Positions 37,147 to 47,500 of a stretch of 64,000 nt of DNA are shown in pieces. The first letter of the stretch is position 1. Each line of letters opens with the position of its first letter. Origin of the DNA: CAZHZT01 sp964537285 (GTDB taxonomy: Bacteria > Bacteroidota > Bacteroidia > Chitinophagales > Saprospiraceae); contig CAZHZT010000009.1 of the NCBI GenBank assembly GCA_964537285.1, forward strand, positions 10,950-74,949, written 5' to 3'. Below the pieces are notes generated by a model that did not search any database, was not told the DNA's origin, and worked only from the letters and a program-made list of their open reading frames with translations. Made by a program: the position numbers and the translations under genes.

Positions 37147-37926
37147 TTACCCCCAATTAATCGGAAACTCCTGCCCATTTAAAATCAAGGTTCCCATCTG
37201 GTTTCCTTCGAAAATAAATTGGCCTTCGTAGACCAGGTTCTCGGCGCCCGGGCATTCAACTGTTAGCAAGAAATCAATCGTTCCGCTTTGGATTTCATAA
37301 GTCTGTTTGCTCATGGTGATGTCATTCAATGTAAAAGCCATGTAAGTCGTGATTTCCTTCTGCTGGTTCAATTTTTGCTTCTTGTAGCCGTTGCGATCGT
37401 AAGTACCGTTAAGGATGAAGTTCGGACTGGCGACGTTCAAACCCGTTAAAGCATAGTTGGCGTTGGCATCTGTGTCGGAGTACCAGCGATTCGTTTCGTA
37501 GGTGCCCTCCATACTTCTGATGAATTGTACTTCTACAGGGAGGAAAAAAGCATTGCAAATAAGGGTCACTTCGGTTTCGGTCGTGTAATCGATAGAAATA
37601 TTAGGCCTGTCAATGTCAATGACGACAGTAGTGTCTAAAACGGTACCGCAAAGCTCAGCATTTGAAGACCGTTGTCCTTCGTATTGGTATTCTTCGCTTG
37701 ATTTGGCAGCCATTTTCATATCCTGGGTAAGTCCAAGGTATTCATCTGTGATAGCAGATTCCAGGAGTTCAGCGAGTTCTTCATCCGTAGGATTTTGTGC
37801 TTCTTGTGTGGGTGCAGGTGTAGGCTCCGGTGTAAGCATGTTGTCTTCTTCGTTCTGGCAGGATGTAAGTCCGACCATACTCATGATTAAAGCAAAAGCT
37901 CCGATCAATAAAATGTTCTTTTTCAT
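37147..37926 (-). CDS. Lipoprotein of unknown function
   Basis: 259 residues. Lipobox MVGLTSC, then a Pro/Thr/Glu-rich linker (EPTPAPTQEAQ) and an acidic helix. From about residue 85 there is a beta-rich domain with several Asn/Thr-rich strands and two Cys, ending LILNGQEFPINWG. Bacteroidota lipoproteins with this layout are usually exported to the cell surface, and the acidic linker after the Cys is compatible with that. It is divergent from the LytS-type kinase and convergent with the helicase. I do not recognise the domain. Confidence 0.65.
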   Translation of the reverse strand: MKKNILLIGAFALIMSMVGLTSCQNEEDNMLTPEPTPAPTQEAQNPTDEELAELLESAITDEYLGLTQDMKMAAKSSEEYQYEGQRSSNAELCGTVLDTTVVIDIDRPNISIDYTTETEVTLICNAFFLPVEVQFIRSMEGTYETNRWYSDTDANANYALTGLNVASPNFILNGTYDRNGYKKQKLNQQKEITTYMAFTLNDITMSKQTYEIQSGTIDFLLTVECPGAENLVYEGQFIFEGNQMGTLILNGQEFPINWG

Positions 37927-38157
37927 AGTTAGTGTGTTGTTTTTAAAATTGGTTAATAATTGTTTACGCTTACAAATAAGCAGGAAAGCGAATGGATTTG
38001 AAAGTCAATTAAACGAAAGGGCCGATCCTTTAAACAATCTGCAAAAAGGACTCTATTTAGCGTTGGTTGAAGAATTTCTACCATTGATTTAAATAATAGC
38101 TTATCTTGTTGGGCATCAATTACTTTTACAGCAATTTTGAGCGATTATCTTATTGAA

Positions 38158-38207
38158 TTTTCTATACACCTATTGTTTAGCGAGCCAAACAATAGATGTA
38201 TAGAAAA
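38158..38207. promoter_or_regulatory. Inverted repeat upstream of the LytS/LytTR operon
   Basis: Two 21-bp arms (38158-38178 and 38187-38207, one mismatch) are separated by AGCGAGCC and end 22 bp before the kinase ATG, in a divergent promoter region. It could be an operator or a leader hairpin. The remaining intergenic DNA (37927-38157) shows nothing recognisable. Confidence 0.45.
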
Positions 38208-38229
38208 CTCGCTTCCTTAACTATATTAC

Positions 38230-39300
38230 ATGGGAAATACACCCTTAACCTCCATACAATTAGGTCCTCAGCCTTATATCTTAAAAAAGCCATACATCTG
38301 GATCCTACATGTCCTGTTCTGGGTTTTGTCCATTTTTACTAAGTTCTTCATATTTAATACCCTGTATACTTTTGAAGTAAGCCTGTGGAGAGCTTTCATC
38401 AATGATTTTTTAGTCATTATTCTTTTTTATGTCAACTTCATTTTCGTTGATCGCTTTTTAGAAAAGCGACAGATATTATGGTATATTCTTACCACAGGAA
38501 GTGTGTTTGCCCTGGTGTCGTACGTTCGTTTCTTTTTTAATTACGGACTGCCCTATGTCAATCTTACTCCGGAATTATTTAAAGACACCTACCGCCTTTT
38601 AGTGGCGGTATTCGGTTCTTCCTTTATATATTTAATGCTCAGCACCTTTTATCAGCTGATTTACAATCGTTTTAAAAATGAGCAAAAGGCTCTGAAGATC
38701 ATAAATGAGCAAAATCAGGCTCAATTGCAATTCCTTAAAGCTCAGATCAATCCGCATTTTCTATTCAATACCTTGAACAATATTTATGCCCTGGCGGTCA
38801 TACGCTCTGAAAAAACAGCGGATATGGTGCTAAAGCTTTCGGATTTGTTGCGCTATGTGATTTATGATGGTCAGCAAAACAAAGTTTTGCTTCGCAGGGA
38901 GGTCATTTTTATAAAAAAATACATAGAATTGTTCCAGATGCGTAATGAAACGCCCCGGAACATTACTTTCGAAGTAAAAGGAAATACGGATGAATTCAGG
39001 ATGGAACCTATGATTATGATCCCATTGGTAGAAAACTGCCTGAAACACTGCGATTTTGAGACCAATGAGGAGGCATTTGTAAATATAAACCTGGAAGTCA
39101 AGGAAGGCAAGCTCTATTTTTCTACCCGAAATTCCAAGAACGACCAGGATGTCCAAAAAGATAGCACGGGTGGGGTAGGGCTGGAGAATATCAAAAAGCG
39201 CCTTTCTTTAAAATATCCCCAAGCGCATCGTTTAAGCATTGCAGAAAATGAAAAGCGGACTATCTTTGAAGTTAAATTAGATATAATGCTCTCCGTATGA
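38230..39300 (+). CDS. LytS-type sensor histidine kinase
   Basis: 356 residues. Four membrane helices lie within residues 20-145, with no extracellular sensor domain of note. A coiled segment follows, then the His_kinase (LytS/YehU) domain with phospho-acceptor His176 in AQINPHFLFNTLNNI. An N box (MIPLVENCLKHC) and a G box (GVGLENIKKRLSLKY) form the ATPase site. It should phosphorylate the LytTR regulator encoded next; the genes overlap by 4 bp (ATGA), implying translational coupling. Signal and target genes are unknown. An inverted repeat lies just upstream. Confidence 0.9.
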   Translation: MGNTPLTSIQLGPQPYILKKPYIWILHVLFWVLSIFTKFFIFNTLYTFEVSLWRAFINDFLVIILFYVNFIFVDRFLEKRQILWYILTTGSVFALVSYVRFFFNYGLPYVNLTPELFKDTYRLLVAVFGSSFIYLMLSTFYQLIYNRFKNEQKALKIINEQNQAQLQFLKAQINPHFLFNTLNNIYALAVIRSEKTADMVLKLSDLLRYVIYDGQQNKVLLRREVIFIKKYIELFQMRNETPRNITFEVKGNTDEFRMEPMIMIPLVENCLKHCDFETNEEAFVNINLEVKEGKLYFSTRNSKNDQDVQKDSTGGVGLENIKKRLSLKYPQAHRLSIAENEKRTIFEVKLDIMLSV

Positions 39301-40019
39301 ATGCCTATAAAGCCATAGCCGTAGATGATGAATTCCTGGCACTGACGCTCATCGAAAACTTCCTTCAGCAAGTGCCGGGCATAGAATTGGTTGCTAAATT
39401 TAAGGCACCAATGAAAGCAATGGAGTTCCTCCACAGCAACCCGGTCGATTTGCTTTTTCTGGATATCCAGATGCCTGTTTTAAGCGGCAACAGCCTGCTC
39501 AAAACCCTGGAAAATCCGCCTCTCACTATTTTTACCACGGCTTACTCAGATTATGCCACCGAAGCTTTTGACCTGAATGCTGTAGACTATCTTCTTAAAC
39601 CATTTTCTTTCGAACGCTTCCTACAGGCCATCAATAAGGCAAAAACGCACCTCCAAATGCGCATGCCGACCCCCTCCGTCATAGAAGAAGCGGTGGAAGA
39701 AAAGAGCTTTATCCCTATAAAAGTGGATGGCAACCTGCACAAAGTAGATTTTGAAGCAATTGTCTGTGTGGAAGGCTGGAAGGAGTATGTCAAGTTTCAC
39801 CTGAAAAATGGAAAGCCTTTGGTCACGCTCGAAAGCTTGAAAAACCTGGAAGATCTGCTTCCGGCGGATCGCTTCCTGCGGGTGCATAAGTCGTACATCA
39901 TCGCAATTCCGCAGGTCAAATCACTGGTCGGTAATATGCTGGAAATGGTGGATGGACAAAAGGTGCCGATTTCGAGGAATCGGAAGGAGGAGGTGGTGAG
40001 GGTGGTTTTTTATGGTTAG
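39297..40019 (+). CDS. LytTR-family response regulator
   Basis: 240 residues. Receiver domain at 1-115 with acidic pocket Asp10/Asp11, phospho-acceptor Asp56 in LLFLDIQMP, and the Thr/Tyr switch region TTAYSDYATEAFDLNAVDYLLKPF. A LytTR DNA-binding domain fills 135-240 (IPIKVDGNLHKVDFEAIVCVEGWKEYVKFHL; FLRVHKSYII; VPISRNRKE). It overlaps the kinase by 4 bp, so they form one operon. It probably activates nearby or unlinked genes by binding direct repeats; no such site was identified in this window. Confidence 0.92.
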   Translation: MNAYKAIAVDDEFLALTLIENFLQQVPGIELVAKFKAPMKAMEFLHSNPVDLLFLDIQMPVLSGNSLLKTLENPPLTIFTTAYSDYATEAFDLNAVDYLLKPFSFERFLQAINKAKTHLQMRMPTPSVIEEAVEEKSFIPIKVDGNLHKVDFEAIVCVEGWKEYVKFHLKNGKPLVTLESLKNLEDLLPADRFLRVHKSYIIAIPQVKSLVGNMLEMVDGQKVPISRNRKEEVVRVVFYG

Positions 40020-40095
40020 TGGTTGACGACGAAGGCTTCAGCCTTCGCCGAACGGTTTAATGACGAACACTTCAGCCTTCGCCGCGTTGAACGCA
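40020..40095. repeat. GAAGGCTTCAGCCTTCGCC hairpin repeats after the response regulator
   Basis: Two copies of a short hairpin motif (GACGAAGGCTTCAGCCTTCGCC and a variant with GAACACTTCAGCC) follow the stop, together with AACGG heptamer pieces. The same motif is amplified in tandem at 41415-41549. Confidence 0.6.
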
Positions 40096-40179
40096 AAATC
40101 TGTTTTACGAAAAATGTTTTCAAAATTAAACGACTTTAAATATTTTTGTAGATTTAATAGATAAACTAAACTCAGTATC

Positions 40180-41415
40180 ATGGAAACCTACGCCCACGTC
40201 CTTTCCTACGCCATCCCAGGCTTTATCTTGTTGGTGCTTTTGGAGTCCATTATTGCCCGCATGAAAGGTATTCAAATCAACAGGGGCATGGATACCATCT
40301 CCAGTTTGAGTTCAGGGATGACCAACACGCTGAAAAGCTTACTAGGTATTTCGATCGTAATCGTAAGCTATGATTGGTTGGTTGACCATCTGGCATGGTA
40401 CCAAATAGAAAAAGTGAATGCCTGGGTTTATTTCTTGGCATTTATAGGGATGGATTTTGCCAGCTACTGGTCGCATCGCTTCAATCATACCATTAATGTG
40501 ATGTGGAACCGGCATATCGTTCATCATAGCAGCGAAGAATTCAATCTATCCTGCGCGTTGAGACAGGAGATTTCGGCGCTGGTTGGGGTGTACTTTTTTC
40601 TGCTCATTCCAATGGCATTGATCGGTATACCGGCGAATGTGGTCGCTATCGTCGCGCCCATTCACCTTTTTGCACAGTTTTGGTACCACACCCGCCTCAT
40701 CCATAAAATGGGCATATTGGAGCATATTATCGTTACCCCTTCTCACCACAGAGTACATCATGCCATCAATAAGGAATATATCGATAAAAATTATGCAGCC
40801 ATTTTCATTGTTTGGGATAAGTGGTTCGGAACTTTTCAGGAAGAATTGGAGGGGGTGCCGGCTGTTTACGGAACTTTAAAGCCCGTGAAAACATGGAACC
40901 CTATTGTTATAAACTTTCTTCACCTCTGGCAATTGATCAAAGATGCCTGGCGGACCAGCAGTTTGTGGGATAAGATACGCATCTGGTTTATGCCTACGGG
41001 CTGGCGCCCGGGTGATGTCAAAGAAAGGTATCCCGTAGATTTTGTAGAAGATGTTTATGACCGGCCAAAGTACAATCCGCCATCTTCCAGAGCATTGTTG
41101 TACTGGTCATGGTTTCAGCTCATTGTTACGCTAACTTTTATGTACCATGCGCTGGTTTCATTTGGTGATTTACCTTATCTACAGGTCGTGAATTACCTGG
41201 TTTTTCTTTTCATAGTTATTTTTGCCTATACCGCGCTCATGGATGGCCATCGTATGGCTTTATTTTTTGAATTGGTGAAGATGGGTTTTGGGTTTTATAT
41301 CATTTATGTTTCTGGTGATTGGTATGGATTGGAGGAGGTGTTTCCTGGAGCTACCTTGATGGTAATGGCATATTTAGCCCTTTCATTGGGGATGACGGTT
41401 TATTTTCAACGGTAA
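40180..41415 (+). CDS. Fatty-acid hydroxylase/sterol-desaturase family membrane protein
   Basis: 411 residues with about seven or eight membrane helices. Histidine clusters of the diiron site are present: HRFNH (in DFASYWSHRFNHTINVMW), HIVHH (NRHIVHHSSEEFNLS), and HHRVHH near residue 190 (TPSHHRVHHAIN). This is the fatty-acid-hydroxylase superfamily, including sterol C4/C5 oxidases and alkylglycerol-monooxygenase-like proteins. The C-terminal third adds several extra helices, as in alkylglycerol monooxygenase-type members. It probably oxidises a membrane lipid. It is followed by the tandem hairpin repeat array. The substrate is unknown. Confidence 0.85.
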   Translation: METYAHVLSYAIPGFILLVLLESIIARMKGIQINRGMDTISSLSSGMTNTLKSLLGISIVIVSYDWLVDHLAWYQIEKVNAWVYFLAFIGMDFASYWSHRFNHTINVMWNRHIVHHSSEEFNLSCALRQEISALVGVYFFLLIPMALIGIPANVVAIVAPIHLFAQFWYHTRLIHKMGILEHIIVTPSHHRVHHAINKEYIDKNYAAIFIVWDKWFGTFQEELEGVPAVYGTLKPVKTWNPIVINFLHLWQLIKDAWRTSSLWDKIRIWFMPTGWRPGDVKERYPVDFVEDVYDRPKYNPPSSRALLYWSWFQLIVTLTFMYHALVSFGDLPYLQVVNYLVFLFIVIFAYTALMDGHRMALFFELVKMGFGFYIIYVSGDWYGLEEVFPGATLMVMAYLALSLGMTVYFQR

Positions 41416-41592
41416 ACGGTAAACGGTTTAGTGACGAAGGCTTCAGCCTTCGCCAAACGAACGGTAAACGGTTTAATGACGAAGGCTTCAGCCTTCGCCA
41501 AACGAACGGTAAACGGTTTAGTGACGAAGGCTTTAGCCTTCGCCAAACTAAGTAGCTCGATCCCGTTTACCGTTTACCGTTCCCCGTTAACC
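41408..41592. repeat. Three 45-bp tandem repeats nested in heptamer inverted repeats
   Basis: Units at 41415-41459, 41460-41504 and 41505-41549 are almost identical. Each contains AACGGTAAACGGTTTA followed by the hairpin GACGAAGGCTTCAGCCTTCGCC. Left AACGGTA heptamers (41408-41426) are complementary to CCGTTTA heptamers on the right (41566-41589), so the whole array can fold as one large structure with three inner hairpins. It separates two convergent genes. Confidence 0.8.
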
Positions 41593-41598
41593 GCAAAT

Positions 41599-44500
41599 TT
41601 ATTGTTTAATTATTCGCTTCACAGCTACTCCATCTACGCGCTGTACCTGCAAATAATAAACACCCGCCGGAAGTGTCTCAATGTTCAATTGTACTTGGTG
41701 AACAGCTCCAACTTTTTCAAAATATACTTGTATACCTTTCATATCCACCAAGCTAAGCGTTTCAATTCCTTGTTGATCTGTAGACTGAATGGTGACCTTT
41801 CCAGCCGTAGGATTCGGAAATACCGCCAAGGCAGAAGCAGGAATCAATTCCCGGATAGCATCAATCGGTCCTTGATTACCCGGAGAACCAATATTCGGAG
41901 TATCCGCATTATCGCCCCCTAAAGCAATGGTTTGCACCGCACCATTCGCATTGTCCACTACGCTGTATTCACCCAAGTCATTATCATACGACTGGCCATC
42001 GACTGGCGCAACACCTGGGTAAGCTGCTGTCAGCAAAGGTAAAAAGTCTGAAGGTTCTCCTAACCAAAGGGTTACAGCATCGCCGTCTGTTTCAAGATCG
42101 GCCGCGCCTTCGGCGAAGCCGATTTCGATGCCACTCAAATTAACGACCGGACTCCAAACATCAACAAAGGTAGTGGTATCAGTAGCAGCTGAAAGCACTA
42201 CGATGGCGATTTCACCAGGAAGAATATCTTCAATACCTTGAATCAGAACAGCTTCAGTTGGATTAGCATTTTCATTATCAAAATACAGATCTGGATCTAC
42301 ACCGGCTACCCATGGCTCAGCACCATTGTTCCTGATCTCAATCCAATCAGCCGTTAGATCAGCACCGTTTTGCCCTGCAAATATTTCGGTGATTTCCAAA
42401 CCGGAGAATTGAGGAATAGCTAAACCATTACCTGGCGAGCCAATATTTGGAACATCCATCGCATCACCTCCAAGGGCCAATGTTGTTACTGCACCATTGG
42501 CATTTCCGACTACGCTAAACTCTCCAAGATCACTATCATAAGATTGCCCATCGAATGGAGCTGTATCCGGATAGGATGCAGAGGCAATGGGTAAGAAATT
42601 GGCTGGTTCTCCAATCCAAAGCGTAACAGCATCGCCGCCACCACCAAGACCTGCACCATCAGCAAAGCCGATTTCAATGCCTGTTAGATCAATTACAGGG
42701 CTCCATACGTTAATAAAAGTGGTGGTATCCTCTGCATTATCTGTAATTAATACAATAATCAATTCACCCGGCTGAATGTCTGTAATTCCCTGAATGATCG
42801 CGGCATCAGCCGGATCTGCAGATTCATCATCATAATATAAGGTATCATTTACACCAGCAATCCAGGCTTCTGGGCCATTGTTTCTGATTTCAATCCAATC
42901 AGCGGTTAGGTCATCACCCGCCTGACCTGAAAATATTTCACTAATTTCTAAACCAGAGAATTGCGGAATGGCTAAACCATTACCCGGCGAACCTATGTTT
43001 GGAACATCCATGGCGTCGCCACCAAGTGCGATGGTCGCTACTGCACCATTTGCATTGCCAACAATACTGAATGCATCCAAATCGCTGTCGTATGATTGAC
43101 CGTCAAATAAATCGGTTTCAGGGTAACCAGCTGTACTTACTGGAATATTTGTAAATGGATCACCCAACCAGAGGGTTACCATATCACCGCCGCCGCCCAG
43201 GCCAGCGCCATCTGTAAAGCCGATTTCTACCCCTGTAAGATCAATAACCGGACTCCATACGTTGATAAAAGCAGTAGTATCTAAAAGAGGATCATCGGTA
43301 AGGACCACAATGGCGGACGCTCCCGGAAGAATTTGTGAAATGCCCTGGATCAAATCTGCATCAACCGGATCGGCAGATTCATCATCGTAGAATAAATCAG
43401 CATTCATTCCTGATATCCAGGCTTGATTGCCCGTATTAGTGATCTCAAACCAGTCAGCTGTTAAATCGTCGCCTTCCTGACCCGGGAAGATTTCTGTAAT
43501 CTCCAATCCAATATTTGGAGGTACAGCTAGGCCATTACCTGGAGAACCAATATTCGGTACATCCATGGTTGTTCCACCAACAGCAAGGGTTTGCACCGCA
43601 CCATTCGCATTGCCAACCACACTGAATTCACCTAAATCAACATCATAAGACTGACCGTCGAAGGCAGTGGTGCTAGGGTAAGAAGCGGTATCAATCGGTA
43701 AATTCATATTAGGATCGCCTAGCCAAAGGGTTACAACGTCACCGCCACCGCCCAGACCAGCGCCATCGGCCCAGCCGATTTCCACTCCAGTCAAATCAAT
43801 TACCGGACTCCAAACATCAATAAAAGCCGTAATATCTGCTGAATTACCAATCAAAACAATGGCTGTAGCGCCTGGCTGAATAGAATTTAATCCCTGAATT
43901 ATATCTGCATCTACAGGATTCATGGATTCATCATCGTAAAATAAGGCTGGATCTACACCAGATACCCATGCTTGATTTCCTGTATTTACAATTTCAAACC
44001 AGTCTTCAGTTAGATCATCTCCTTGTTGACCGGAGAAGATTTCAGTAATCACAAGGCCTGTGCTAGGAGGAATTGCCAATCCATTACCAGGAGAACCAAT
44101 ATTCGGTACATCCATATTGCTTCCTCCAAAATCAATTGTTTGAACGGCTCCATTGGCATTGCCTACTACGCTAAATTCTCCAAGATCGCTATCAAAAGAT
44201 TGGCCGTCAAATGGTGCTGTATCCGGGTAAGAAGCGGTATCTATCGGAGAAGTCGTGTTTGGATCGCCTAACCATAGGGTTACGGCATCGCCACCGCCAC
44301 CGAGGCCGGCACCATCCGTATACCCGATTTGTACGCCCGTAAGATCGATAACCGGGCTCCAAATATCAATGAATACCGTTGTATCTAATGGGTTATCTGT
44401 AACAAGCACTACCACAGAAGCTCCGGGAGCAATGCTTTCAATGCCAAAAATGGTATCCGCTGCTATAGGATCAGCGGATTCATCATCATAAAATAAAGGA

Positions 44501-47500
44501 TCATCGACCCCTGCTACCCATGCTTCGTTGCCATTATTGGTGATTTCAAACCAATCGGCAGTAAGGTCGGTGCCTGCTTGACCAGGAAATATTTCAGTGA
44601 TTTCTAAACCAATATTTGGAGGTGTGGCAAGTCCATTCCCCGGAGAGCCGATATTCGGAACATCCATAGTGCTACCGGCAACGGCTAATGTTTGAACAGC
44701 GCCGTTTGCATTGCCTACTACACTAAATGCTTGCAGTTCTACATCATAAGACTGGCCATCGAAGTTAGTCGTGCTTGGGTAGGAAGCTGTGTCAATTGGC
44801 ATTGTAGTAGCAGGATCACCAGCCCAAAGGGTAACGACGTCACCGCCACCACCAAGGCCAGCGCCATCTGTAATTCCTATTCCTACGCCAGTTAAATCGA
44901 TAACCGGGCTCCACACATCAATAAACACTGTAGTATCCGCGGCATTTCCTGTAATCAGGACTACTGCAGAAGCTCCTGGTACGATCTCTTCAATTCCTTG
45001 TATTAAAACCGCTTCATTTGGATCGGCGGATTCATCATCGTAATATAAATCAGGGCTAAGGCCGGCTACCCAAGGAGCATCGCCGTCATTCCTGATTTCG
45101 AACCAATCGGCTGTTAAATCGGTACCTACTTGCCCGGAGAAAATCTCTGTAATGTTAAGGTCAAAAGTAGGGGCATTTAATGGGCCTTTGTTACCAGGAG
45201 AACCGATTGCAGGCTCCATACCGCTGCTTCCGGCGGTAGCTGTAGTAGCTATTGCGATGTTCGTTCCTGTCTGTACCATACCTACTCCTTGTTGACTGAA
45301 TGCTCCTAATACCAAATCATAGGAGATACCGGATGGGGGAGCAGGGTAGGATTCGTAATCAGCAATATTGGCAACGGAAGGGGTTCCCAGAAACAAGGTA
45401 ACTGCGTCACCTCCTTGCCCGAGACCAGCACCATCGGCCCATCCAACTTTTACACCCGTCAAATCATAATCTGGTGACCAGACATTGATGAATGTTGTCA
45501 CCGCCGCAGCTACATCAATTACTACAATGACACTTTCACCAGGTTGAATATCCGTAATGCCATTGATCAAATCCGCATCATTAGGATCTTGAGATTCATC
45601 ATCGTAATAAAGTGGTTCATCAAAGACGCTGATCCAAGGTTCGGTTCCGAAGTTGGTGATTTCAAACCAATCGGCTGTAAGGTCTGTGCCATCTTGCCCG
45701 GCCCAAATTTCCGTGATTTGAAGATTCGCTGCAGGAGGCGGAGGACAATCGTTTTCCAGCCCTGGAGATCCTAAGTCACCATCTCCGTAAGCAGTTGTGG
45801 CTTCGCACCAGTTAGCACCATCGTTATTATCGAAGTTTATAGATTGTAGCGCCATAGAAGCACCCGTTGGATCCGGGAAATTAGGGCCGCCATCCCATTC
45901 TACACGATCTATTTCAATGGAATCCGGCGTGATCAGGACTAACTCATCGTCACTGTTAGCCAAATTTATAGAACTATATGTGTAATCAACATTTACACCT
46001 CCATTCATAGCAACATCTCCATTGTTTCCTAAAATAAGGTATCCACCAGAGGCAATTACTAATGGGCTACCATTGTTGATAACATGCTCATCTGAACCAT
46101 TGTCTTGAAGGATCCAACCATTAATATCAATAGAGCCACTCGTGTTATTATACAATTCGAACCATTCTCCATCTGCATCCAATACAGCATCCGGGTTTTG
46201 CATGATCTCAGTGATCACAATGTCCCCAGGGTTCGCAATTGGTGGGATCTGAACGGAATCAAGTATTGTTCTTTCTGATCGAAATTTTTTCCATTCACTG
46301 TTCGGTAGGTCTTTGGCTTCAGATCCATCGCCGTAATAATCGAAGGTGCCGGTATCTACAATTAATTGAACTTCCTTAGCATCGCCATTGCTACCAAGAA
46401 AATCACCATTAGGTAGTTCTACAATACCTTCAATCGAACTAACACTAGCTTGAGCTGCGAGATCTACCGCTCTGAGTTCCGGCGCATCGGCATCGTTGCC
46501 AGTCCAGGTAAATAAGCGGAAATCGGTAACGGTTCCGGAAGGACCCGCTACGATCAAACAGCCATTGGAATTGCATTCTATGCTGCGTATGCTATGACCT
46601 TCCAGGTCAAGTTCAATAGGCGCTCCAAAAGTAGAGCTATTGGGCGTAGGGTTAGGGGAGACAATAGTCTGAAAATTAGTGACAGGCACAATCAGGGCTT
46701 TCCCATCTACCAAAGGCGCTCTGAAACCAAGATAAGCACCATTCGGGTTATTAGGGTCAGCGCTAAGGCCTTCAATTTCAAAACCATTTGTAAAACCATA
46801 AAACCCACTGCCCTTGCCATGTCCATCATTATCATCCCATGCGATAAGGTCCTCTCTTAAGTCGCTGTAAATGCCTGAAAATTCAAGCGTTGCGGAAGCC
46901 CCAGAACCTGTTTCAGTTGTGCTAAATATTACTGAGCGCTCCTGAGTAGTATGAGAACCCATCCAAAAAAGGGTATTTCCATTTCGGAAAGAACCTTCTA
47001 TATCTATTTCAACATCAGAACCAAGATCATTATTAAAATTCTTGGAATAAATAGCTGATCCTGATGAATTGCGATCGAATAATCTAATCGTTTGGTTTTC
47101 ATCATCAGCTACCCACATGTAATCTTCATCTATTGCTATAGCTGTAGAACCGTCGGAAGATCCATTGTGGAAACGTGTGGTGTTCGTATCAATGGTAGCA
47201 TCTGATACCGCTAAGTTAAGCGTATATTCGTTGGTTTTGCCATCAGTATCTGTGATGACTATTGAAATTGATGCGTAACCGACCCCACTAGCAGAGATGG
47301 AAAGGTTTCTGAAGTTATTTAATCCATCAAATACTAAATTGGCGTCAGAAATTACACTCTGATTGTCGCTACTGGCTGTTAAGACTAGGTCTTCCACGGG
47401 AGTATCGGCATCCCCTATGACGAAAGGAATACTTGATGTCAAGGCAGGATCGGTAACATCATTTAGGTCAGCCCCTATAAAAGCAGCCCCTGTAACAGGG

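Noticed and set aside
41415..41549. CRISPR-like array (three regular 45-bp repeats)
   Set aside because: The repeats are directly abutting with no unique spacers and no cas genes lie nearby; the units contain perfect hairpins.
41319..41922. Small open frames across the 45-bp tandem repeats
   Set aside because: They translate the repeat into identical peptides with no conserved start or ribosome-binding context, and overlap genes on both sides.
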